A DNA stretch of 64,000 bases, from positions 1 to 64,000 of the IMG/VR virus record IMGVR_UViG_3300031977_001295. The stretch is one strand, 5' to 3'. Positions 7,199-15,519 of the stretch are shown piece by piece. The notes under the pieces were generated by a model. It worked only from the letters and a program-made list of their open reading frames with translations. It did no database searches and was not told the origin of the DNA. A program made the position numbers and the translations under genes. The stretch comes from a virus. The number at the start of each line of letters is the position of its first letter. The first letter of the stretch is position 1.

Positions 7199-7571
7199 GT
7201 TTCATCCTATAATCATTAATCGCTGCTTTTATCGCATCTTCGGCAAGTACACTACAGTGGATTTTGACGGGGGGGAGGGCAAGTTCTTCTGCGATGTCGG
7301 TGTTTTTAATATTCCCAGCTTCATCAAGACTGCGACCTTTAACCCATTCGGTAAGGAGGGAGGAAGAAGCGATAGCACTTCCGCATCCGTAGGTTTTAAA
7401 CCGAGCATCTTCGATAATTCCATCATCATTCACCTTTATCTGTAATCTCATTACATCGCCACAGGCAGGCGCTCCCACCATACCTGTGCCGATATCTTCA
7501 TCGTCTTCGTCAAAACGACCAACGTTACGAGGGTTTTCGTAGTGGTCCATTACTTTATCACTATATGCCAT
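7161..7571 (-). CDS. iscU: Iron-sulfur cluster scaffold protein IscU
   Basis: A 136-residue, full-length IscU. All three cluster cysteines are present: C37 in GAPACGDV, C63 in YGCGSA and C106 in KIHCSV. So are Asp39, His105 and the LPPVK chaperone-binding motif at 99-103. IscU builds 2Fe-2S clusters with host IscS and hands them on via HscA/HscB; the phage copy probably works with the host machinery. Neighbours are a lipase gene (one-base overlap) and the QueF-like gene. Confidence 0.93.
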   Translation of the reverse strand: MAYSDKVMDHYENPRNVGRFDEDDEDIGTGMVGAPACGDVMRLQIKVNDDGIIEDARFKTYGCGSAIASSSLLTEWVKGRSLDEAGNIKNTDIAEELALPPVKIHCSVLAEDAIKAAINDYRMKHEDTTKLKQSTE

Positions 7572-8344
7572 TAATCTTCTTTACACCATCGTTCTAAATG
7601 ATGAATGTATTCGTGAATACTATGGTCACTGAAATTATCTATACGCCCACTTTTAATACCCATCCACATACCACGCAACTTATCTTTGACCAATTGCCAA
7701 CCAGACAAATTTCTGACCAAACCATGTGCGTTAATGTAACGAGATTCGCCGTGATGTTTATAACCCATAAAGACTGGAGGAACAGTGGTCACAATATCAT
7801 TATTGTTTCTCCAACGATAATGTGTTACAGGTAAACTTTTACAATACTTATTCCAACCAACACGTGGGGAACCATAGGTGTATAGTTCTTCCACTTCAAC
7901 GTCAGGAATCTTTTCCTTGTCAAGAGAACATCGTGCAGCGACGATTGTCGCCATTGCAGCACCAAGACTGTGACCTGTTACCCACACCTTTCTCTTACCA
8001 ACAGCTTTAGGACTTAAGTCTTCTAGAATCATAGGCCATAGTTCATCAACTTCACCCTTGAATCCCTTGTGCACTCTACTGACCGTCTCGGATAAAACTG
8101 GAATTGCTCTTAGGTCTGCTTTGATATCATTAAATTCTGTGGGTTGAGTTCCACGACATGCAATTACCATGTCATTTTTGTTTTGAAAACGATATGCTTG
8201 AGCACCATCTCGATTATAAAACTCTACTTGAGTGAAACCATATGCTTTAACAGCTTTCTTCGCTTCTTTTTCATCAAGGTATGCGATACTGCTCAGATTT
8301 GCAAATAGTACACTTCTTTCTTTATGTGATAGTTTACTAATCAT
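7571..8344 (-). CDS. Class 3 (alpha/beta hydrolase) lipase
   Basis: A 257-residue protein with the nucleophile elbow VTGHSLGAA (Ser126), a probable acid Asp183 in NNNDIVTTVPP and a histidine near 241 in SDHSIHEY. This is the order expected for class 3 lipases. It has no signal peptide. It could degrade host membrane lipids late in infection or be a virion component. It overlaps the upstream membrane-protein gene (ATGA) under a late promoter at 8725. Confidence 0.88.
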   Translation of the reverse strand: MISKLSHKERSVLFANLSSIAYLDEKEAKKAVKAYGFTQVEFYNRDGAQAYRFQNKNDMVIACRGTQPTEFNDIKADLRAIPVLSETVSRVHKGFKGEVDELWPMILEDLSPKAVGKRKVWVTGHSLGAAMATIVAARCSLDKEKIPDVEVEELYTYGSPRVGWNKYCKSLPVTHYRWRNNNDIVTTVPPVFMGYKHHGESRYINAHGLVRNLSGWQLVKDKLRGMWMGIKSGRIDNFSDHSIHEYIHHLERWCKED

Positions 8345-8697
8345 TTCTTTTTCTCCAGTTTTTTGATTCTTGCATCAAGTTCGGGCCACACGTCAAACTC
8401 GTGTAGTTCTTTACACGGGTGACTGTGTTTTTCTAACTGTGCAATACGAGATTCAAGTTCATCAATTTTTTTGGTGACTTTAGGATATTTCTTTCGCCAC
8501 GCTGTGGGGTCATCCTGCAACCATTCCCATCCAAATTTATCGACGAGTGAATCTAAGAAAAGGTCGAATTTAGCATAACACCAGAGTGCCATATGAGTGT
8601 CTTTGAACCACGCCAAAAACGCAGCGCCAAAAACAGAACCGGCGATAGCTGTGTATATCCACAGCGTATCACCGAACATAGCGGATAAGGTTTCCAT
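8341..8697 (-). CDS. Membrane-anchored coiled-coil protein
   Basis: A 118-residue protein with one N-terminal membrane segment (IYTAIAGSVFGAAFLAWF) and a coiled coil at about 75-92, ending in a lysine-rich tail. It is 28 bp downstream of a TATAAATA late promoter and coupled to the lipase gene. Function unknown. Confidence 0.7.
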   Translation of the reverse strand: METLSAMFGDTLWIYTAIAGSVFGAAFLAWFKDTHMALWCYAKFDLFLDSLVDKFGWEWLQDDPTAWRKKYPKVTKKIDELESRIAQLEKHSHPCKELHEFDVWPELDARIKKLEKKK

Positions 8698-8724
8698 GTA
8701 AAACTCCCAGATGAATTCTAGGAG

Positions 8725-8732
8725 TATTTATA
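8725..8732 (-). promoter_or_regulatory. T4-type late promoter
   Basis: Exact TATAAATA on the minus strand, the sequence read by the gp55 late sigma factor, placed 28 bp before the start at 8697. Confidence 0.7.
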
Positions 8733-8734
8733 TT

Positions 8735-8932
8735 TTAAGATTCAGTTAAAAATACTACTTTATCTTTATGCACTACAATTTCTTTACCTTCTCTTTTAAT
8801 AGGCAAGAATTTTCTTTCATCATTCATGACATCAGACAAACGTGAACCCGTTGGTAAATAGATTTCACAATCAAGCCAACGAGTCCCGTCCGATAACGAT
8901 ACTATAACTTTCACTATTCTAAAGGTTTCCAT
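8735..8932 (-). CDS. Small beta-rich protein (DUF6812-like), paralogue of 9836-10042
   Basis: A 65-residue protein (VIVSLSDGTRWLDCEIYL, then MNDERKFLPI and IVVHKDKVVFL). The last two stretches align with MNDDRMFIPF and VHLNKSNIAYI of the gene at 9836, so the two are paralogues. Both resemble the DUF6812 group from memory. Function unknown. Confidence 0.7.
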   Translation of the reverse strand: METFRIVKVIVSLSDGTRWLDCEIYLPTGSRLSDVMNDERKFLPIKREGKEIVVHKDKVVFLTES

Positions 8933-8943
8933 ACTTTATATAG

Positions 8944-9282
8944 TCACCAAGTGAATCGAATCTCTGTTTCGAGTTTAGTCTTTGCTTCTTCGCCTCGTTC
9001 ACGTTTGCCTTCGAGTTTACCCTTGACAATAAGCGTGTCAGACAAACGAGTCTTATATCCTGCTTCCCAAGACGAACCACCTGTCATGTGTCCACCTTCA
9101 AAGTAAATCTTGTTGCCAGTGAGTGATTTTTTCTCATAACCGAAACGAGTGTGGTGTACTGCGTCAGTAGAAGCAAAGTCTTTGAAGACATGTTCTGATT
9201 TGATTTCTATATAGGGACTTGCTTTGACTGAACAAGTAGCTAATAAACACAAGACGCCAATTACTATGATTAAGTATCTCAT
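8944..9282 (-). CDS. Exported protein with signal peptide
   Basis: A 112-residue protein whose first 22 residues are a signal peptide (YLIIVIGVLCLLATCSVKA). The mature part is rich in alternating polar/aromatic strands and ends in RFTW, like an outer-membrane barrel strand. Function unknown. Confidence 0.65.
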   Translation of the reverse strand: MRYLIIVIGVLCLLATCSVKASPYIEIKSEHVFKDFASTDAVHHTRFGYEKKSLTGNKIYFEGGHMTGGSSWEAGYKTRLSDTLIVKGKLEGKRERGEEAKTKLETEIRFTW

Positions 9283-9420
9283 ATTAAGATTCCTTAAATT
9301 TATTAAAATTCCTTTTTATATAGAAAAGATGAGATTAATTCTCATTAAGTTTTAGCGAACTTAAATAAAAAATAACGGTTTCTTTAATAAGTAACGACGA
9401 ACCTTAACTGAGTCTTAACT

Positions 9421-9690
9421 ATGGAAGCAGTACTTGTGTTTTTGCTTTTAGTTCCAGGTGGTATTGTTGCGGACGCGTTAGTCAAAAACAAAATCGATGA
9501 TTGTTGGGAACGCGGAGAATCGTTCTGCGAGTATCGCATGAAACCCTTTAACTCTCTCAAGCGTAAGCGATACCTTGAATCACTAGACGGTGGTATTGAT
9601 TACAAATTAGAATGTGAAGTTTGGATGGAGTATGATCCTGAGTATGCTAAGACTCTCAAGCAATGCCAACCCGAACAGCGGGACGTATAA
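9421..9690 (+). CDS. Plus-strand small exported or membrane protein
   Basis: An 89-residue ORF with a hydrophobic N-terminus (VLVFLLLVPGGIVADALV) and four cysteines in the body, on the opposite strand to its neighbours. No good Shine-Dalgarno or promoter is visible before it. A minus-strand terminator sits right at its 3' end, which isolates it from the convergent operon and is the main support for it being a gene. Confidence 0.5.
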   Translation: MEAVLVFLLLVPGGIVADALVKNKIDDCWERGESFCEYRMKPFNSLKRKRYLESLDGGIDYKLECEVWMEYDPEYAKTLKQCQPEQRDV

Positions 9691-9714
9691 AAAAAAGGGC
9701 ACCCGTAGGTGCCC
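9689..9714 (-). terminator. Intrinsic terminator (minus strand)
   Basis: Stem GGGCACC (9697-9703) / GGTGCCC (9708-9714) with a CGTA loop, followed on the minus strand by eight T residues. It closes the late operon that reads leftward from about 13.3 kb. Confidence 0.9.
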
Positions 9715-9724
9715 TCCCGCTGAG

Positions 9725-9835
9725 TCAGAATACTACAAACCCCAACACCAACCCTATGTTCAGTCCAATACTGCACATAAGAAGGAACTGGTGACTGTAT
9801 CGGACTTCGCGGGTTTCAAAAACCCTGCAGCCCAT
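9725..9835 (-). CDS. 36-aa membrane peptide
   Basis: Starts at 9835, immediately after the stop of 9836-10042, with GAGGAG before it. The C-terminal half is one membrane segment (CSIGLNIGLVLGFVVF). It is the last gene before the terminator. Function unknown. Confidence 0.55.
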   Translation of the reverse strand: MGCRVFETREVRYSHQFLLMCSIGLNIGLVLGFVVF

Positions 9836-10042
9836 TTACTCCTCCTCATCTAACACGATATAAGCGATATTTGATTTGTTCAAATGAACCTCAGCACCGC
9901 TTGGTTGAATGAAAGGTATGAACATTCTATCATCGTTCATAATCCAAGGAATGACATCCTCAGATTTGAGCGTGTGAGTTTCTTCACCCGTCAATCTACC
10001 ATGTATCGTGTTTCCATTAACAAACGTTACTTTAACACGCAT
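9836..10042 (-). CDS. Small beta-rich protein (DUF6812-like), paralogue of 8735-8932
   Basis: A 68-residue protein, MRVKVTFVNGNTIHGRL..., sharing the MNDxRxFxPF and VHLNKSNIAYI stretches with the 8735 gene. Predicted small beta fold. Function unknown. Confidence 0.7.
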   Translation of the reverse strand: MRVKVTFVNGNTIHGRLTGEETHTLKSEDVIPWIMNDDRMFIPFIQPSGAEVHLNKSNIAYIVLDEEE

Positions 10043-10061
10043 GAGTCTGTACTCCCTATCC

Positions 10062-10520
10062 TTAGTCAGCGAGAGGGTTGTCCAGTGCAGTTTGAATCTT
10101 ACTATTCAAGCGATCTTCAACCGCTTTGATTTTCAGTTCTGTATCTGTCTGTAAACTCTCCCTACGATTGTCAAAACGTTCAGTCGCCTTGTCAATCATA
10201 TCTTTGACTTTATCTTCCATTTCCCGATTCTGGTCTTCGATTCTGTCCACATTCTTCTCCATCCGATTGAAGTCATCTCTCAGATCGTTCTTAATGCTTC
10301 TTGAGTAATCAATCGCTTCATCTAGTTTTGTTTCGATGACATTGTTTCGTGCTTCTATCTCTCCCACATCGATATTCTGGATTATCTCCTTCATGTCCAT
10401 GTAGTCCTTATAGAATTCGAAACCACCCCAAAGCGCACCACCCGCAGTGGATAATGCTGTGAGAAGAATCATCATCTTCCCACCTTTGAAGGTCATTCCT
10501 GCAAATTCTACTTCAGCCAT
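10062..10520 (-). CDS. Membrane-anchored long coiled-coil protein
   Basis: A 152-residue protein. An N-terminal segment with MILLTALSTAGGALWGGFEF spans the membrane, and about 100 residues of charged coiled coil follow. The start (MAEVEFAGMTFKGGK) matches a family I recall from cyanomyoviruses. It is in the late operon of exported proteins. Role unknown; a lysis or envelope function is possible. Confidence 0.75.
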   Translation of the reverse strand: MAEVEFAGMTFKGGKMMILLTALSTAGGALWGGFEFYKDYMDMKEIIQNIDVGEIEARNNVIETKLDEAIDYSRSIKNDLRDDFNRMEKNVDRIEDQNREMEDKVKDMIDKATERFDNRRESLQTDTELKIKAVEDRLNSKIQTALDNPLAD

Positions 10521-10522
10521 GT

Positions 10523-10975
10523 TTACTCCTCATCGTCAGCAAACTGCAAATTACGCAGCTGCGCGACCTCTGCTTGTAATCTTTGTATCTCTAGTCTTCT
10601 TCTTTCGAGTTCCAGCTTATAGAGAGTGTTACAGTTAAGACGTTCTTTAGGTTTGTCTAGCGGAATCGTAATCTTCGCATAGACGCCAACGTCTTTGACA
10701 AGTTCGTTCGAGTCGTAATAGTCCGGCATGGTATAGGAACTTCCGAACCTATTATTGTACGGACCATTTTGGTTTAGAATACCCACAACGCCAAACTCTA
10801 GTGCCGTAGCACCACCGATAGCGTTAGAGCACTCTAAGTTACCCGCTCTTACTCTGTCTGATGCATATGAACCCGGCGATGACGGTAATGCCAAGTTCAA
10901 AGAACTTGACTCCGCATACACTCGGTCACATACAAACAACAACAACACAAATAACAATATTCTCATAAGTTTCAT
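10523..10975 (-). CDS. Exported protein of late secreted-protein operon
   Basis: A 150-residue protein starting at the ATGA overlap with the upstream gene. The signal peptide is MKLMRILLFVLLLFVCDRVYA, written here as two parts: the basic MKLMR and the hydrophobic ILLFVLLLFVC. The mature part has SLNLALPSSPGSY, two cysteines and a C-terminal coiled coil. Similar exported proteins occur in cyanophages. Function unknown. Confidence 0.7.
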   Translation of the reverse strand: MKLMRILLFVLLLFVCDRVYAESSSLNLALPSSPGSYASDRVRAGNLECSNAIGGATALEFGVVGILNQNGPYNNRFGSSYTMPDYYDSNELVKDVGVYAKITIPLDKPKERLNCNTLYKLELERRRLEIQRLQAEVAQLRNLQFADDEE

Positions 10976-11349
10976 TTCACTTTCGAGCAAATCCTCGAAG
11001 CCATAATTGATTTCGTAGATCCGTCTTGGAGTGTCAGAGACTTAGTGCAAATATAAGTTACTCTATCTCTGTTCTTCTCCTGAATATAGACATCAAATCT
11101 CTTTGTATCAAGATACTCTACATTAATAACTTTCCCGCCTTGGACAATAAACGGAATCTTGTTCCACTCACTGTCATAAACGTTTACCCTATAATACCTA
11201 ATGTCATCACGCTTATTGAATAGTTTCATACTTGCCTTCAACGCACCCGTAATATGAGTTGTTTCCAACTTCGGGTATGTTGGAGTAAAGTCGTGGGCAA
11301 GCGAGGCTTGCCCACTTAGTAACGTCAACAACAACATGATCTTTTTCAT
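10972..11349 (-). CDS. Exported protein, possibly chaperone-like (beta-sandwich)
   Basis: A 125-residue protein with a cleavable signal peptide (MKKIMLLLTLLSGQASLA). The mature chain reads like the first domain of a periplasmic pilus chaperone: MKLFNKRDDIRYYRVNVYD, then FDVYIQEKNRDRVTYIC. Two cysteines could pair. The resemblance is by eye only. It precedes no usher gene; its upstream neighbour encodes a pilin-like exported protein. Confidence 0.65.
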   Translation of the reverse strand: MKKIMLLLTLLSGQASLAHDFTPTYPKLETTHITGALKASMKLFNKRDDIRYYRVNVYDSEWNKIPFIVQGGKVINVEYLDTKRFDVYIQEKNRDRVTYICTKSLTLQDGSTKSIMASRICSKVK

Positions 11350-11359
11350 ATGATTTTCC

Positions 11360-11863
11360 TTAAATTGCGATACACTCAGCAGTTACAACCGCTTGGTACT
11401 GACCGCCAGGAAACGCCTTATTGTACCCATAATCAGCTTCTGATTCTACTTTAAACCACGTAGAACCTGCGATTGAAAGGTCAATTTCGGTTACGTTATC
11501 ATACTCTACTTTACTGGTATCATAAGCAGACATCCCGGCATCGCTAACTTGGTCAACAGACGTGCTGCCAGTCCAAGTAACGACATCGTTCAAGACAGGA
11601 GATTCGGTAAAGGAAGTAGGATGAGAAATTCGAGCCATATAATAATCAGCCTGAATCACATCAAACCGTACAACCGGATGTACACCGCCAGATGCACTCG
11701 CCGTAGTGAGTACTTCGGGTGATGCGTTACCGTAAACTCCCGCAGTGTCTTGCGTTACGATGCACTTAGATTCCACTGAACCGCTAATGGGAATCTCTTC
11801 CGCAAACGCACTAGCACAAAAGGTCATAAGTACCGCCAATGATATAAAAGTTTTATTGAACAT
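11360..11863 (-). CDS. Exported pilin/spore-coat-U-like beta protein
   Basis: A 167-residue protein with a signal peptide ending ASAFA. The mature N-terminus EEIPISGSVESKCIVTQD and the C-terminal YQAVVTAECIAI place two cysteines as in secreted beta-sandwich fimbrial subunits. No catalytic motif. Fold assignment is an inference from pattern. Confidence 0.65.
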   Translation of the reverse strand: MFNKTFISLAVLMTFCASAFAEEIPISGSVESKCIVTQDTAGVYGNASPEVLTTASASGGVHPVVRFDVIQADYYMARISHPTSFTESPVLNDVVTWTGSTSVDQVSDAGMSAYDTSKVEYDNVTEIDLSIAGSTWFKVESEADYGYNKAFPGGQYQAVVTAECIAI

Positions 11864-11890
11864 TGCTGTTCTCCCTTTTTGGTTTGTTTA

Positions 11891-12781
11891 CTACTTTTCA
11901 TACTGTAGTCGGACAAGTTCTTGATGCTTCATTTCTGAAGCAAGCCCTTGTCTCAATCCTCTGCTGTTCGATGGTATCTTTCCGTCAGGTGGCATTGCCC
12001 CATCCGGATAAGATCCTCCGACCAGTTGAGCTTGGTAAGACTGAGGTAGTTGTCGTATTGCCATCAACATATCGTGCAAGCGTTGTGCATCACCTGCTAT
12101 GTCAGTCTCATTAGCAATACCGAGTAACTGCTCCAGTCTCTTTTCAATTTCTTCTACTTTCTCTAAAGCCTTTTGCCTAGCCTTTTCTTTCTCGTCATCT
12201 TCTTGTGCTTTCCTATTTGCTTTCCGATCCAACTCTTCTTGTACCACATCGTCTTCAAGAGGATCATAAACTTCGACCTCGTTTAATTCAATCACAAAAG
12301 GGTCCTGATAGCCTGGACACTGAGGATTAGACTGAGGGTCAAAACAAGGGTCATACTGATATGTGTAATACACTTCCGGATTTTTGACCGTACCAAACCC
12401 CTCAACCTCAATTGACCCAGCACCCCAGTAAGAGATGTCGATGTAATCTACAGGCACCGCTTTGTTAATTGAATTGCCTGGTATACCCGACCAATCATCA
12501 GTCGAACGAAAAATATAACCAGGCCCTCGTGCATTTTCGTTCTGCACATGAACCAACATATCGTCCTCAGTGTTCTTCTCAACTTCGTATCGATACACTA
12601 CATTGCTTACCTGCAACCCTGCCTGCTGTGGGAGCACACGAGTCATTACCCAGTTCAAACCAAACTGTGCAGCATTGTTCGTTGTCCCGTAAACAGGTGA
12701 GGTGTCAAACTCTTCAGATAAGGAGTAACAAGAGTAAACTAGCAACACCAGCACCGCCAAGCAGCGTCTTAGTACCTTCAT
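11891..12781 (-). CDS. Exported protein conserved in marine T4-like phages
   Basis: A 296-residue protein: signal peptide (about 1-22), a beta-rich domain with VMTRVLPQQAGLQVSNVVY and GPGYIFRSTDDWSGIPGNS, a two-cysteine patch (YDPCFDPQSNPQCPGY), then a charged coiled coil (about 180-225) and a basic C-terminus. I recall close relatives in cyanophages and pelagiphages, all without function. It overlaps the upstream gene by 67 nt. Confidence 0.75.
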   Translation of the reverse strand: MKVLRRCLAVLVLLVYSCYSLSEEFDTSPVYGTTNNAAQFGLNWVMTRVLPQQAGLQVSNVVYRYEVEKNTEDDMLVHVQNENARGPGYIFRSTDDWSGIPGNSINKAVPVDYIDISYWGAGSIEVEGFGTVKNPEVYYTYQYDPCFDPQSNPQCPGYQDPFVIELNEVEVYDPLEDDVVQEELDRKANRKAQEDDEKEKARQKALEKVEEIEKRLEQLLGIANETDIAGDAQRLHDMLMAIRQLPQSYQAQLVGGSYPDGAMPPDGKIPSNSRGLRQGLASEMKHQELVRLQYEK

Positions 12782-13271
12782 TCATCCCTTCCTTTTCTTT
12801 CATGCCAGGTTGAGCTTCTTCATTGGTAACCCATGCTGCTTTTGCTTGCTCCCCAATCAATCCGTCATACGGACATGGTGTGCCAGCCATCATCATCGCG
12901 TCAAAGACTCTTGGGTCTTGACACATCGTAGAAACTGCTGCGACTTTCATACCCATATCGTACAAAGTCTTAGACAGTTTGAGTCGTTCACAGTTCTCGT
13001 CTGTTACCTGAGTGCCAGTCGAGATACCTAGAATCTGTGTTTGAATTGCACCAGCAACTCCGAACGTACATAAGTCTGAGTTTGACGTATTAATCGTTGG
13101 AGTAATAGCTGACGCGGGTGGCGACTTTAAAGTCGTTGTCGTTGTCGAGTTTGTATTCACATTGCTATCTGTGATTGATTCAGTTCGAATCGTGTCATCA
13201 GGGGGTGTCACTTCTTGTCCAAATGTCACACTCGCACAGAAAGCCATAACAAAGAATAGTAAGTATCGCAT
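12714..13271 (-). CDS. Exported protein with C-terminal membrane anchor
   Basis: A 185-residue protein: signal peptide (MRYLLFFVMAFCASVTFG), a Thr/Ser/Asn-rich stretch, then a conserved core with four cysteines (NCERLKLSKTLYDMGMKVAA, MCQDPRVFDAM, GTPCPYDG) and a C-terminal hydrophobic tail (VASLLLLLLI). The Shine-Dalgarno TAGGA fits the ATG at 13271 better than the one at 13277. It is the first gene after the late promoter at 13300. Known in marine T4-like phages; function unknown. Confidence 0.75.
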   Translation of the reverse strand: MRYLLFFVMAFCASVTFGQEVTPPDDTIRTESITDSNVNTNSTTTTTLKSPPASAITPTINTSNSDLCTFGVAGAIQTQILGISTGTQVTDENCERLKLSKTLYDMGMKVAAVSTMCQDPRVFDAMMMAGTPCPYDGLIGEQAKAAWVTNEEAQPGMKEKEGMNEGTKTLLGGAGVASLLLLLLI

Positions 13272-13299
13272 TACCATATCCTAGTTATAATGTCAGGTA

Positions 13300-13307
13300 T
13301 ATTTATA
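13300..13307 (-). promoter_or_regulatory. T4-type late promoter of the secreted-protein operon
   Basis: Exact TATAAATA on the minus strand, about 29 bp before the first secreted-protein gene. Confidence 0.75.
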
Positions 13308-13311
13308 AGAT

Positions 13312-14865
13312 TTAATCTTCAATCCAAGACATAGAGATAGCATTACGAGTTATTTGCTGGGAACTTCTAATCAGAACAGACACTTCATTGCCTGGAGGGA
13401 TTGCAATTCGAAGGTCTTCTAGAACTTGAGTACCTGAACCACCCGCTTCAACATCAAAGATATACATTAATCTTTGGTCTCCCAATGTCACTACGGAAGT
13501 TGTATTAGAGGTGGATACTGAAGAAAATTCGTTTATAGAGTTGAACTCTCTGGTGTCTGCTACTCCTGTTGGGTTTAGAATTAGAGCAACTGTAACAGGA
13601 CCAGTACCACTAAAAGCGCAATTAATATTTTTTAATATTATTTCTCTTGTGTTGATTTTGTTTCTAAACACTCTATTATTGGCCGCTGTTAAAACGTGAT
13701 ACCAAGTGTTGGCATTTAGGTTAGTAGTACTTTCTCGGAAAGTTGCAGTTGGTAATTTTGTAGTATTGATCAGTCCTTCGATAGCACCCATCATCGACGC
13801 ACCTTCAACCACAATACTTGTACCATCACCACCCAGTGATGCGGCAACATAACCAATTTTCAGAGAAGGGTTATCGATGTGAACATCAGTGTTACGGTTA
13901 CTATAATGCTCGTGATGAAAATGAATCATATCACCATTGGTGGGATTCTCGATAGCATAACGAATCTCTCCAGCGCCCAACCAACGGAAGTTGATTTGAT
14001 ACACATTGAGTTTCTGTGGGTCGATAGTAACTTTGGATGGACCATTTCCATCTAAAGTGTCTTGATTAAATTCTGCTTGAGGAGTCCATAGATCCGTGTG
14101 TGCCACACCTGTTTGTTGAGTAGTAAGTGTAGCAGAAGTACCAGTGTAACTAAAAGCACCTGCTTTGGGACCAACACTTGTTGCCAAGAAACAAACTTTA
14201 TCGTCGTAAGTTTCAACAATCCAACTAGCATTACCCGCAAAAGCATCTGCAATTTTTACTGCCGCTTCTTGATTAGTATCAGTAGAAAGAATTGCTACTC
14301 CAGTGCTAACACCGTCCAGTTCTACCTGTACAGTTTCAGTTGCAGTGGCAGTTACAGTGAGAATTTCAATATGTGCTTTACCGCCGTTCTGTCTCAGAAC
14401 ACCAAACGATGTTCCATCATAACCAACCTGAACTGCTTGTTCTTGTGTAAAGAAACCCGCACGTTGTGTATACCCAGCAACACCAGTACTAAACTTTGCG
14501 GTGAATCTTCCCAGTGCACCTTGGCCGGGACGATATCTAACAGCACGTCGAGAACGAATAACCCCATAGGAACCAATACCGGTCGCATCAGTTGTCACTT
14601 GCATCAATGTGTCAGTGGTAGTTGCGGTGCCTGGATTTCCGGTAAAGGTGCCGGTAAAGGTTTCAAACAGTTGTGGATCTAATCCGTAAAGTCCATCCAA
14701 TTGAAAAACTGGATTGACCGGAATAGAAATATTCTCACCAAAAGCAGATCGTGAAGTCGCACCTTCGTTGTGAATACGACCATATTGGTCTGCGACCATC
14801 TGAACTTCGTATAACACATTGTTATTTCGGTTCAGCGTCTGTTTATTGGTATCAAACTGCGCCAT
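13312..14865 (-). CDS. Large virion structural protein (fibre or head-decoration type)
   Basis: A 517-residue, beta-rich, Gly/Thr/Ser-rich protein without signal peptide. The stretches RSRRAVRYRPGQGALGRF, TQRAGFFTQEQAVQVGYDG and NVYQINFRWLGAGEIRYAIE resemble a family of structural proteins seen in cyanophages and other large viruses. A role in tail fibre or capsid decoration is inferred. The start shares a base with the stop of the upstream coiled-coil gene. Confidence 0.7.
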   Translation of the reverse strand: MAQFDTNKQTLNRNNNVLYEVQMVADQYGRIHNEGATSRSAFGENISIPVNPVFQLDGLYGLDPQLFETFTGTFTGNPGTATTTDTLMQVTTDATGIGSYGVIRSRRAVRYRPGQGALGRFTAKFSTGVAGYTQRAGFFTQEQAVQVGYDGTSFGVLRQNGGKAHIEILTVTATATETVQVELDGVSTGVAILSTDTNQEAAVKIADAFAGNASWIVETYDDKVCFLATSVGPKAGAFSYTGTSATLTTQQTGVAHTDLWTPQAEFNQDTLDGNGPSKVTIDPQKLNVYQINFRWLGAGEIRYAIENPTNGDMIHFHHEHYSNRNTDVHIDNPSLKIGYVAASLGGDGTSIVVEGASMMGAIEGLINTTKLPTATFRESTTNLNANTWYHVLTAANNRVFRNKINTREIILKNINCAFSGTGPVTVALILNPTGVADTREFNSINEFSSVSTSNTTSVVTLGDQRLMYIFDVEAGGSGTQVLEDLRIAIPPGNEVSVLIRSSQQITRNAISMSWIED

Positions 14866-15392
14866 TAGTTGCTCTTATTGTTCCAAAGATCGAATAATGT
14901 TTCAATCTTCTCGGCTTGAGTTTCAATCTCAGATTCGTGACGAGATTGTGTAATTTCCATTCTATTGAAATCTTTCAGCTGCGTCTCTAACAACTGAATA
15001 CGAGTTTCAAGATACTTTATCTTTATCTCTTGTTCATTATTTATCTTAACTGATTGTTGTACCTCTTCAGGTGGTGCCCAGTTGTTTCGGAATTCAGTAT
15101 TAACCTCAACCACTTTTTCGAGTGCTTGAATCTTACTGTTCTGAATCATATCATCGGGCAATGCACCTAACTCTCCAAGAGGCCACTTCTGTCTAAAATG
15201 AGAGTTCTGTTCAATATATTGACTTGCCAAGGTCAAGTCTCGCTCGAGAAAAGTGATGCGTTCTACCAGTTGGAAATAACCCATCACAACAATGCCCGCT
15301 GTGATAATTAATCCAATCAAATTACGAAGCGGTATAGTGATAGCAGAGTCTTCGCTTACATCAAAACTTTTATTCTTCATCTTCTTCTTCAA
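14865..15392 (-). CDS. Membrane-anchored coiled-coil protein
   Basis: A 175-residue protein with a single membrane segment (LIGLIITAGIVVMGYFQLV) near residues 25-43 and two coiled-coil stretches in the long C-terminal part. The start at 15392 overlaps the previous gene by 23 nt; Met5 at 15380 is equally possible. Function unknown. Confidence 0.7.
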   Translation of the reverse strand: MKKKMKNKSFDVSEDSAITIPLRNLIGLIITAGIVVMGYFQLVERITFLERDLTLASQYIEQNSHFRQKWPLGELGALPDDMIQNSKIQALEKVVEVNTEFRNNWAPPEEVQQSVKINNEQEIKIKYLETRIQLLETQLKDFNRMEITQSRHESEIETQAEKIETLFDLWNNKSN

Positions 15393-15519
15393 CTACAATA
15401 ACACATTGTAAATGTTCTTCTCGAATTTCGATTGTTTCTTTTGGTTCGATAATATCAACAATCTTAGTACCGACCCATGAACCAAAAGTAATTAGAACAC
15501 CTATCAAAATGTATTCCAT
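15370..15519 (-). CDS. 49-aa membrane peptide with acidic tail
   Basis: MEYILIGVLITFGSWVGTKI is a membrane segment, followed by a Glu-rich tail ending VVEEEDEE. Its start overlaps the stop of the EF-hand gene (TAATG). Function unknown. Confidence 0.6.
   Translation of the reverse strand: MEYILIGVLITFGSWVGTKIVDIIEPKETIEIREEHLQCVIVVEEEDEE

Noticed and set aside
14098-14682. 194-codon plus-strand open frame inside the structural gene 13312-14865
   Set aside because: It is antisense to a well-supported gene, is Ser/Thr/Cys-rich without a domain pattern and has no start signal; a shadow frame.
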